Of a DNA stretch of 64,000 nucleotides, positions 42,201 through 54,200 are shown piece after piece. Origin of the DNA: Argyresthia goedartella (taxonomy: Eukaryota > Arthropoda > Insecta > Lepidoptera > Argyresthiidae); the NCBI GenBank assembly GCA_949825045.1, contig OX463815.1, positions 27,395,356 to 27,459,355 on the forward strand, written 5' to 3'. Below the pieces are notes generated by a model. That model was not told where the DNA came from, did no database searches, and saw only the letters and a program-made list of their open reading frames with translations. Position numbers and translations under genes: made by a program. Every line of letters begins with the position of its first letter. Position 1 is the first letter of the stretch.

Positions 42201-45200
42201 ATTTGGAAAATATTTAGGCTCAAATATTTATCGCAAAGTGTAGAGTCAAGTGTTATAGAAGTGAAGTGAAGTGAAGTGAAGTAATGTAAATTAAATGTAG
42301 GCCTAAATATAATCCAGATGAGTTGAAAAACTAGATGAAGTTTTGTTTTAGAATTTGGAAAATATTTAGGCTTTTTTTTTCCGCCCTTTCCATTGTTATA
42401 GTTAAGTGTAGAGTCAAGTGTTATAGAAGTGAAGTGAAGTGAAGTAATGTAAGTTTAATGTAGGCCTAAATATAATCCAGATGAGTTGAAAAACTAGATG
42501 AAGTTTTGTTTTAGAATTTGGACAATATTCCAATTTCCATTGTTAAAAATATTAAAGTGATGAAGTGAAGTGAAGTAATGTCAACTTCATCTAGTTTTTC
42601 AACTCATATGGATTATATTTAGGCCTACATTAAACTTACATTACTTCACTTCACTTCACTTCACTTCACTTCACTTCTATAACACTTGACTCTACACTTA
42701 ACTATAACAATGGAAAGGGCGGAAAAAAAAGCCTAAATATTTTCCAAATTCTAAAACAAAACTTCATCTAGTTTTTCAACTCATCTGGATTATATTTAGG
42801 CCTACATTTAACTTACATTACTTCACTTCACTTCACTTCATTTCTATAACACTTGACTCTACACTTAACTATAACAATGGAAAGGGTTATTTTGACTTAT
42901 TTTTCCAAATTATAAAACAAAACTTCATCTAGTTTTTCAACTCATCTGGATTATATTTAGGCCTACATTTAATTTACATTACTTCACTTCACTTCACTTC
43001 ACTTCTATAACACTTGACTCTACACTTTGCGATAAATATTTGAGCCTAAATATTTTCCAAATTCTAAAACAAAATTTCATCTAGTGTTTCAACTCATCGG
43101 GATTATATTTAGGCCTACATTTAACTTACATTACTTCACTTCACTTCACTTTACTTCACTTCATCACTTTAATATTTTTAACAATGGAAAGAGGTAAAAT
43201 TTTCTAAACAATTCGAATCCTTCACTCCACTTTCAACTGCAAATGACTCTACATCACTTGACCTTCCTGCTGATCCGACTCTCATGGAACCTCCTCTTGT
43301 TTCTCAAACTTCTGTCCTGAAGGTGATACGAATCTTTATATAAAATTTTTGCATGTAAGTAGCATAAATTTTCTTAACTTCTAACTGTTAATTTGTATAT
43401 ATGTATATTCTTCATTTCAGACACATCTCGTTGACGATGTTGCTGATCTCTGGCTTCGAGCTCTACCGCTCTGGCCGTTCTTAATCTTAAAGCAAAGCGA
43501 CTAAAGCTACCTTAGGATTAATTTGTTTCTCTTTACCTCTACTGATTTTTTTCCACGCAGGAGCGGATGACAACTCCTTAAGTAAGCCTGAATGTCCTTT
43601 TGAAAACACACTTTTAGAGTGGTAGTCATTGAATGTGAACTCCACCCTTACCTGAATGAAGATGATGAATGTAAGAGATGGTATATCTGATTTTGCCTGG
43701 TGATGTCTGTTTCTGCAAAGCTGTGTTTTTCTGGTTTATTTTTGTACATATCAAAATTTTTGCTGAGTCAAAAAATTTTCCAGGGTCGGGGGAAAAATGT
43801 CGTGTAACGATATGAACCTAACCAGAACCTAACAGAAAACAACCAGGATAAAATTTAGTAGTGACGGTTTATTAGAGTTATTTACAGTGATGAATATAGA
43901 AAAATGATTCGAAGATGAGGATGGATGAAATGAGGACAGTTTTTTATAAAATACAGTTTAGGTATTAAAAAAAAAAGCGGAGTACACGGAGAGTAGGAGA
44001 CCGATAGAGTGATGACCAGGATGCAGGTGTAGTCGAGAACGGGTAGATGACGAGAAGACTCAGCGCAGCGCTGAGCAGGGTTGAGGCTCGCAGGATCGCG
44101 TTGCAGTAACGGCTCGTAGGATCCCGTTTGTAGGAACGGCTCGCAGGATCGCGTTTGTAGGAACGGCTCGCAGGATCCCGTTTGTAGGAACGGCTGCACC
44201 TGAGGCTACACGTCAAAAACAGCTGTGCTGTATTTTAACGTCAACTAAAGTGTGCCAGTGCTAAATGTGGTCAGAATTGTAATTGTGATAAAATAATCGA
44301 TCACGGACCGAAAGACAAAGGAAATTTCAAACTGCCAACGGAAAAACCCCGGGGGAGTATTGTTTTCATATTTGCTTATTCATATTTTAAAAGTATATGA
44401 CTTGAACTTAACTATATACTTATACACTACATACTGCTCAACTCTCACTATTGTGAGAAACGTCCATCCTCACACCGCAGCGTCTTTGTTTTGTCTCTTA
44501 GCACTTGACAATCTGTGGAAGTACTTTTGACGATAAAACTAGCTGTTCACTCATAATTATTACACGATATACTCAAGTGCACTGGTACGTTAGACCTTGG
44601 CAATTAGTGCGAATATAATGTAAGCTTGTAGGTGATTCTAGAGACATATTAGGTACTCACTTCACAGCTGATCATCACAACACTTGCAAAACGACTAAAA
44701 TTGTTAGATAATAAGTATAACTTTCATTATTTCAGGACATTTATACTGTTAACCTATATTGACTTGTAATAGTTTAATTGAAACTTGTTGACTTTGACGT
44801 AGAATAGCTATATAGGGAATTAGGAACTATCATATCAGTACTACAGCTACTAACTGCAAGTCTTTATTCCTTCTGTTTTATTTTAATTTTGTTCGGAGCA
44901 CCCATTCTTTTTTATTTTATTTCCAGGCATGGCATCTAACATTACTACGCGGAGAATGCACGCACTACAGCAACAACTAACTGACGCAGAGAGGTTAAAC
45001 CAAAGGGTATTGGAAGAGCGCAATGAAAATGACTTTGAGATAAAAAGCTTGAGAGCCAAGAACTCACAGCTTAGAGATAGTGTGTCTACTTTGCGAGAAA
45101 CACACGAGGAGTCGCAAAATGAGATTCAAAGATTGGAAAAACTTGTGGAATCTTTTGACACCCTGCGCACTGACCTTGCTTCTGCTTGTGATCGCAGTAA

Positions 45201-48200
45201 ATTCCTCCAATACCAACTCAATGAGGCAAACTTGAAGTTGACTGATATGTGCATAGAAAAAGACTACAATGAATCTCGCCACATTACCTCTATCCAACAA
45301 GAACTAGAAGTAGCCAACCTAAGCACTATTGTTCAAGCCATGCAGACAAGCAGCAGAAAAATTAAAAAATATTTTAAATTAAATAAATTCATGAAGAAAA
45401 CTAGAGGTAATATAAAAGTACTAAAATTAGCCTTGAAACGGCAATCAAACAGAATATTAAGAATCTCCTTAATGCAAGAGCTCCGGGGAAAAAATGTAGG
45501 TTTACAGTCGGACCTTCAACATGCCCGAGTAGAAATCCAGCATCTACATGACCTGCTAGCAAATACACTACAATGTTATGCCAAAGAGCAAAGTGAGTTA
45601 GCAGAACTCAGAGCCGCGACGTCTGAGTTAGTACAGCTACAACGCCAGAATGCGGAATTGGTGGGCGTTCTAATTGAGAATGAGGAGAATGAGACCAGCA
45701 AGGAGGACGAGCTAACATCACTAACTTTGGTCTCGACCCCCCTCAACGAGAGTGTTGCAGCGTCCACCGCTGCCCCAACCAAAAAACAGCGTCGCCGTCG
45801 TCGACGAGGAGACACCTCGCAGCTCAACAGCGCGAGCACCGCGCCGCTCGCTGTCCCTGCTGAGGCGTGTGTCATGCCGCAAGCTGCTCCGACGGCCGCG
45901 CCGTTCGCCGTTGCGCACGTTGCGACGCTCGCTGCCGCGAATGCCGCGCCAACCGCCGCCACGTGCATCAAACCGCACTCCAACACGTGTGTCCCGCCAC
46001 TTACCTCCACTCGTGTACCGCCAGCTACCAAAATATGTGCTCAGAGAAAAACTCTGTTGTTCTCCGACAAAGTAGGTGCAGGATTTGGGACCGGCTTAAC
46101 CAAAAAGTAACGAACATTTGCTGTCCAAATAGTTCATTTGTAGATCTAGTGAAGATGATTAGTCGCGGTATCTATGATGAGTACAGCACTATTGTAATTA
46201 TGGTAGGAAATCATTCAAACATTAGTCAGAATGATTTGAATAAAAGTGTTGAAACACTTCTAGACTTACATAGTAGGATGAAATGCAAATTTATACTATG
46301 CAATTTTCCATATGCCTGTAATTTGACAGAACTACAGAACAAATCTGTGCATAGAATGAATATTCATTTATTTAATTTAACATGTCATCACAGCGATGCT
46401 ATTTTATATTTCGACATCAATAATTTTATTCATAACTTTACTCTGACACGGGATACATTGTACCTGTCTAATAAATATAGAAAATTAGTAGCTACATTGT
46501 TAGCTTATAATATATGCGACGCAGCTATAGTTGGTTTAACTAAGTTCAACTTGACATCAGCTTATTTTAAGAGTAATATGACATGCACCCCTATTGGGAA
46601 TTCACCTGTTAATTATACTTTGCATGCAACATTGGAATCTGTTCCAAGTAATTTAAATTAGTTCATAAGACAATAGAGGAAATCTCTAGCATACAAGAGC
46701 CACTAAATATGTCAAAATGTAAGCCCCAGTTAAATATTGCCCATCAAAACATCCAGGGGCTACCTGGCAAAGAAATGTATTAGAATTATTTCTAAAAAAT
46801 TCTGACATTGATATTATTTATGTTACTGAACACTAGTTGAAGGAAAATATGATGTCTTTTAACATAAATAATTACAAAATTGTCAGTTGTTACAATAGAA
46901 AGACTGCTGATAGAGGTGGTTCTTTAATCTTAGTGAAAAATAATATTAAGGTGAAACAACGGAAAGATATTCTTGCACTTACTGTTGAAAGACAAATAGA
47001 GGTATCCTGTGTTGAGTTAGATGGCCATATTATTGTTTGTGTCTACAGACCACCGAGGTATGAAAAAGGCCATGGCAATTTCGAAATATTTGAGAAAATT
47101 ATGGAGGAAGCCCTCATTAAACTTTGTAATAACAGAAAAAAGTTAATTATTTGTGGCGATCTTAATGTAGATCTGCTTGTAGATACAACACTGAAGCGAC
47201 GATTAATAACTCTGTTCAAATCATTTAATTTATGTCATGTATTTCTAGAGCCGACTAGAATTACACTTACCAGCCAAACTTGCTTAGATAACGTTTTTTG
47301 TGACTGTGCATTCACAAGTAAAAGTGTAATTAACTGCTTACCCTCCGATCACAGTGGTCAAACAGTTTCATTCCCAATCACTATTAAGGATAAGACTGGT
47401 CTATTACATCCCATAGACTAGAGACATATACGAAAAACTTAGATATAAATTTGCCAGTACCGGATTTTAATGAACAGAACCCAAACAAAATCTACTCAGA
47501 CTTCTTCAACATTATTCAGACAGAATTCAATAAAGTTTTCAAATTAAAGAAAGTCAGTGACTACAACGGTAAATCTAAATTTAATGACTGGGCAACGTTT
47601 GGAATTCGTAAAAGTAGAGTTATCTTGTATGACCTTTATGATCAAAAAACCTAAAACTTTGATCGAAAATTTCATGACTATGTTAAAAAATATTCGAAAA
47701 ACTTTCAAGTTGGTTTGTAGAACTGCAAAAACTTTACACATTAATAGAAAAATTCAAAATTCAAATAATAGAATGAAAACAGTTTGGCAAATAATAAACC
47801 GCGAAACTGGCAAAGTTATACCAAGGGACAGTGATTTCTGCCTAAAGATAGGTGATGATGTTGTTAAATCCAACGCTGATGTTGCTCGAGCTTTTGAAGC
47901 ATTCTTCACCAATGTACCCGTACTCACAACGGACCGTCTAAATTCATCTCCATTTGAAGCAGAGAGTTTATTAAAAAATAACACTAGCGTCAGTAATGTA
48001 TATTTAAAATTTTATCATGTATATCCCCAGGACATTGTCAAAACGTTTAAATTACTTAACTTAAAAAATACGGAAGACCTGTGGGGTATATCAGTCAAAG
48101 TCATTGGTTCAGTAATTCTAGTTATAGCCCCACACTTAGCTTATATATTCAATAAATGTGTTGACGATGGGGCTTTTCCAGACCTCATGAAACACAGTAA

Positions 48201-51200
48201 ACTTATACCGCTGTTCAAATCGGGAGATACGGGCGATCCTTCAAATTTCAGACCAATATCTGTTCTTCCAACACTAAGTAAAATATTTGAAAAGATTATA
48301 CTCAATCAAATGCTCTCACACTTCAACCGTACAAAACAACTCCACGCTAAACAATATGGTTTCACTAGGGGTAAATCGACTACGGATGCAGGTATAACCC
48401 TTGTATCTCATATTTATTCTGCATGGGAGGCCGCACAGGATGCTATCGGAGTTTTTTGCGACCTGTCGAAGGCGTTTGATTGTGTTGATCATAATACGCT
48501 ATTAATTAAATTAAATCATTACGGAGTTAGAAATAAAGCGTTGGATCTACTAAGATCATACCTAAGCAATAGAATTCAAAAGGCAGAAGTTAACGGCGTA
48601 AAATCTGATGGATCGGGTGTTAAAATTGGCGTTCCACAAGGTTCCATATTAGGCCCTTTCTTATTCCTGGTATATATTAATGATCTGCCTTTCATGGTGG
48701 AGAAATTAACTGACATAGTGTTGTTTGCTGATGATACTTCAATGGTCTTCAAAATTGAAAGACAAAAAGGAGATTTTGATGATGTTAATGGTCTTTAACC
48801 TTGAATTGGTTCACAGTTAATAATTTATTATTAAACGCTTGTAAAACCAAGTGTATCAAATTCTCACTTCCAAATGTCAGGCAAGTTGAGACCAGTTTGG
48901 TGTGAGACAACAGCACGTTAGAATTGGTAAATGATACGAAGTTTCTTGGAATAACCATTGATACCAAATTGCAGTGGGGACCCCACATAGATAAATTGGC
49001 TGGTAAATTAAGTTCTGCGGCTTACGCTGTTAGGAACATCAGACAAAGCACGGATGTGGCTACATCTAGGCTAGTATATTTTAGTTACTTTCATAGTGTG
49101 ATGTCCTATGGTATCTTGTTGTGGGGGAAAGCAGCGGATATTCAAACTATTTTTATTTTACAGAAAAGAGCTATTCGAGCAATTTATAATTTAAAACGAA
49201 CAGACTCCTTAAGAGAGCTTTTTAAAGAAATTGACATACTAACAGTAGCTAGTCAATTTATTTTTGAAAATATAATGTATGTACGCAAGAACCTTAAAAC
49301 ACTTTCCAAACTTAGCGACAGCTGTAATGTTAACCTAAGAAATAATCACAGACTATGTGCGCCCCGTTTTAGACTCGCGAAGGTTAGCAATTCTTTCAAG
49401 GGTCAGTGCATTCTCTACTACAATAAGATACCTCTGGAGATTTTGAAATTGCCATTTGAGCAATTTAAAATCCATGTTAAAGCGACTTTGTCGAAAAAGG
49501 GATATTACAATGTTCAAGATTACTTAAATGACAGGACTGTATGGGGTTAATCTGGCTCAACACAGACCTTGCTGTTAATAATTTTGTAATTATTTATTCC
49601 TGCTTATTAATCATAACAATTAAATTTTTCATATTTGTATTAGTTAAGCACAACCTATTTTTAAAAGAGATCTAAAAATAAATCTGTGGGAGTTTCTACG
49701 CCCTTCTTCTCTCACAGTGGTCCAATGTAGAGAAGAAGCAAAAAATGACGTTTGCTAAGTATATGTAAATATCTACAGTAATAAAGTACTTTGACTATTG
49801 ACTATTGACTATTGCTCGCAGGATCGCGTTTGTAGGAACGGCTCGCGGGATCCCGTTTATAGGAACGGCTCGCAGGATCCCGGGGTAGTGCGACCCCGGG
49901 ATAAGGCCTTTAGATGGTTCTTCTCGCTCAGAAGCTGACGTGAGACTGAAGAATTTCAGAAATGTTCCGCTCTTATACCCTTTTTGGAGAGTTCTAAAAA
50001 ATATTTAAATTAAACGTTATTTTTGTGAGTGGCCAAGAGAGAAAAAGTGTTTTTGTAAAAGTATTGAAGCAAAAATATCAGACCGCTAACGAGTTTGAAT
50101 GGACATTGCCATGACAACCAGATAAACAACGACATCAACATATGTCAAACTTTAGTTTCAGGCTCGTAATACGGTAAACAACAAGAAAACCATGAAGTAA
50201 ATGAAGTAACAATGAATATAAAAAGGTAGCGCACCAGCGCGCACGAAGCCCGAGATTGCAGAGTTTCGGAGAAAGCCAAATACAAGGTCACCAAAGGTAA
50301 ACCCCTTCGCTATCGATTTAGAAGTGCTGATAGTGTGAAAATACAAAGCGAAAATGATTTGTTAATGTGTTCTTATGGTTTAAAACGTTACAGGGTCCTA
50401 TGAAAATAAAGGTGATACCAAATAACAAGCTGTACAGCTCAGCAAGTATCCAGCTGAAAATCCGGAAAATAGCACGTAAGTAGCATAACACTACATTTTC
50501 CCCCGACCCTGGAAAAATTTTTGACTCAGCAAAAATTTTGATATGTACAAAAATAAACCAGAAAAACACAGCTTTGCAGAAACAGACATCACCAGGCAAA
50601 ATCAGATATACCATCTCTTACATTCATCATCTTCATTCAGGTAAGGGTGGAGTTCACATTCAATGACTACCACTCTAAAAGTGTGTTTTCAAAAGGACAT
50701 TCAGGCTTACTTAAGGAGTTGTCATCCGCTCCTGCGTGGAAAAAAAATAAGTAGAGGTAAAGAGAAACAAATTAATCCTAAGGTAGCTTTAGTCGCTTTG
50801 CCTTAAGATTAAGAACGGCCAGAGCGGTAGAGCTCGAAGCCAGAGATCAGCAACAACGCCAACGAGATGTGTCTGAAATGAAGAATATACATATTATATA
50901 CAAATTAACAGTTAGAAGTTAAGAAAATGTATGCTACTTACATGCAAAAATTTTATATAAAGATTCGTATCACCTTCAGGACAGAAGTTTGAGAAACAAG
51001 AGGAGGTTCCATGACAGTCGGATCAGCAGGAAGGTCAAGTGATGGAGAGTAATTTGCAGTTGAAGGTGGAGTCAAGGATTCGAATTGTTTAGAAAATTTT
51101 ACCTCTTTCCATTGTTAAAAATATTAAAGTGATGAAGTGAAGTGAAGTGAAGTGAAGTGAAGTAATGTAACTTAAATGTAGGCCTAAATATAATCCAGAT

Positions 51201-54200
51201 GAGTTGAAAAACTAGATGAAGTTTTGTTTTAGAATTTGGAAAATATTTAGGCTCAAATATTTATCGCAAAGTGTAGAGTCAAGTGTTATAGAAGTGAAGT
51301 GAAGTGAAGTGAAGTAATGTAAATTAAATGTAGGCCTAAATATAATCCAGATGAGTTGAAAAACTAGATGAAGTTTTGTTTTAGAATTTGGAAAATATTT
51401 AGGCTTTTTTTTTCCGCCCTTTCCATTGTTATAGTTAAGTGTAGAGTCAAGTGTTATAGAAGTGAAGTGAAGTGAAGTGAAGTAATGTAAGTTTAATGTA
51501 GGCCTAAATATAATCCAGATGATTTGAAAAACTAGATGAAGTTTTGTTTTAGAATTTGGACAATATTCCAATTTCCATTGTTAAAAATATTAAAGTGATG
51601 AAGTGAAGTGAAGTAATGTTAATTTAATGTAGGCCTAAATATAATCCAGATGAGTTGAAAAACTAGATGAAGTTTTGTTTTATAATTTGGAAAATATTTA
51701 GGCTAATTTAAGCCGTTGTAGGAACGGCTCGCAGGATCGCGTTTGTAGGAACGGCTCGCGGGATCCCGTTTGTAGGAACGGCTCGCAGGATCCCGGGGTA
51801 GTGCGACCCCGGGATAAGGCCTTTAGGTGGTTCTTCTTGCTCAGAAGCTGACGTGAGACTGAAGAATTTCAGAAATGTTCCGCTCTTATACCCTTTTTGG
51901 AGAGTTCTAAAAATTATTTAAATTAAACGTAATTTTTGTGAGTGGCCAAGAGAGAAAAAGTATTTTTGTAAAAGTATTGAAGCAAACATATCAGACCGCT
52001 AACGAGTTTGAATGGACATTGCCATGACAACCAGATAAACAACAACATCAACATATGTCAAACTTTAGTTTCAGGCTCGTAATACGGTAAACAACAAGAA
52101 AACCATGAAGTAAATGAAGTAACAATGAATATAAAAAGGTAGCGCACCAGCGCGCACGAAGCCCGAGATTGCAGAGTTTCAGAGAAAGCCAAATACAAGG
52201 TCACCAAAGGTAAACCCCTTCGCTATCGATTTAGAAGTGCTGATAGTGTGAAAATACAAATCGAAAATGATTTGTTAATGTGTTCTTATGGTTTAAAACG
52301 TTACAGGGCCCTATGAAAATAAAGGTGATACCAAATAACAAGCTGTACAACTCAGCAAGTATCCAGCTGAAAATCCGGAAAATAGCACGTAAGTAGCATA
52401 ACACTACAGCGTATCGACGAACTGTCTTAAAAGTTACCCTTTAGTTAGAATTTGTGAATAGGAATTCACGTGGCTAAATCGATTTTATTTATAAAAAAAT
52501 ATATAAATAAATAAAATATATTAAGGAGGTGGAGGAATGCCTAGAATTTATGCCCGTACCCGATAGAATGTAACTATATGCATCTTGCAAAACTTATGAC
52601 TTAACTTATAAAAAAGACAGGACCATGTGGGGCATTTTATTGTATTTATCGGGCCATAAATAGAGAAGAGGCAGTTCATTTATATATCTTCACGGTACAT
52701 TTTAGAGTTTACATCGTCACGTCATAATCTCTTAGAATCTGCCTCATATAAAACTCTATGAGCTGTAGACCTCACGAGTATGTCTTGGCATATCTTCAAA
52801 CTTATATAAATGTCACATTAAAATAAAAAGCTTTTATTTAATTCTCAATCGAATGCAAATTAAGTAGGAAACAAAATAAGTGGGTCACCAAAAACCAAAT
52901 ATCATAGTTATATTCCGAAAGCTAATGAAATTCCCTTGTTATTTAATGTGACACAGTACCTTTTTTTTCATTATTCACCCCTCACACCCCTTGAAGTGTG
53001 TCGGATAAAAGTTATTCGGGAAAAAAAATTGCTTCTTATGACAACATAAAAGTCTTGTGACATTTTTGAATATTTTTTGAAATGGCTGAAATAGATTTTT
53101 TTTATCTCCGTCATTTTGTAAAAAGCAAAAAAACTGAATGGATAAAAAACAAATATCAAACCTGCTCACAAAATTTCACGAGAATCGGTTAAGAAATGCG
53201 ACCTGTTGAGGGGAATAGCCGGAAATCCGGACAGACATACGAAAGCGGAAGACGGAGACGCTTGACCCGCACTTCGAACTCGCTTGGTCAATAAAGGATT
53301 GCACGGATTATATAGGTAATAGTTATCTAAGAATGATGGTAAATAAAAAACTAATTTACCCTGCATATGCTTCAATCAACAACCACTCCGTTATGACTAC
53401 ATCGAATTCTTGTTTTGGATCGTTCATGAGTTTCTGGACATTTTGGTTTCCCAGAACTGAGTCGAGTATTTGAGTAGAAAAATCGAACACGAAACTTGGA
53501 TTTTCCATGTCAAGTGTCTTGTCCAGTAATGCTTTTATGTTTATAATATCAGCTGAAATAAAATTACAGATCTTATTAATAATTTTGAAGCTTAAGGGCC
53601 TGTTTCAAAATGTCCTGACAAACCCTATCTGTGTCTGGCAGTATAATCATACATTTTTTTCGTAAAATAACGATTTACATATTTGTCATAGGTTATATCC
53701 AGATATTGCTATATATGTCACCGTAAGATTGTCAAACCCGTTAGTTGAAAAACTAACGTTTTTTCTCTCGTTAGTTGGTCAACTATCAACAGATAGTAAA
53801 CTGTAGCGCACTGCTTACTATATGACGCGTCAGTTGATAAACCAACGGTTAAAACCAGGGAAAACACTGCGGTAGCTTAATCGTAAATTCTAAACACTGT
53901 CGGTCTGGTTTACTATCTGTCGATAGTTGATCCACTAACGCGTTAGATTATCGACTAACGGTTTTTACTATCTTACGGTGACACATATAACAGTAAACAC
54001 CCCTTTTTCTGTCGGAACCCTTTTTCTGTGAGAACGCTTACTGTTCCGACAGAAAAAACGGTAATGGTAAACGGTCAGCATTGAATATGTTAACACGCCA
54101 GCTACTCAAATAAATCTACATATCTTAGTTAGAGAACCAGAAATATCTACGCGGCAAAAATCATAAACTGATGTTAGTTATCATCAGAGGTCGGAGTAGG

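Larger units (their letters stand above)
44196..49806 (+). mobile_element. Near full-length CR1-like LINE inserted in LTR2
   Basis: About 5.6 kb with a 5' UTR of about 730 nt, a coiled-coil ORF1, an endonuclease/RT ORF2, a 3' hairpin and a tail of three TTGACTA repeats (49793-49806). The only flanking duplication is GCT (44193-44195 and 49807-49809), typical of this type's short or absent duplications. ORF2 contains several stops and frameshifts. This is the best-preserved copy of the family found at 1-720, 10195, 16975, 25875 and 27645. Confidence 0.88.
40389..52408 (+). mobile_element. Nested composite LTR element in UGT intron 3
   Basis: The order is LTR1 (40389-41463), palindromic interior (41464-43797), LTR2 (43798-44195 and 49807-50495, split by a LINE), one-arm interior (50496-51713), and 5'-truncated LTR3 (51714-52408). 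A 4-bp duplication GCGT flanks the whole array (40385-40388 and 52409-52412), so it entered as one element family member and became a tandem by recombination or nested copying. No gag or pol sequence is present, so any movement would need proteins supplied in trans. LTRs start TGTCGTG and end ACACTACA. The element length per unit is about 3.4-4.5 kb. Confidence 0.85.

Noticed and set aside
42085..43175. Possible CRISPR-like array
   Set aside because: The genome is eukaryotic, the repeated units are whole roughly 170-bp segments with pentamer runs, and there are no short conserved repeats with unique spacers.
46837..49550. LINE ORF2 as an active gene
   Set aside because: Multiple stops and frame changes break the endonuclease, linker and C-terminal parts.
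52971..53375. Small minus-strand frames near UGT exon 3
   Set aside because: They run through a dispersed repeat and into exon 3 in the wrong frame, with no recognisable content.
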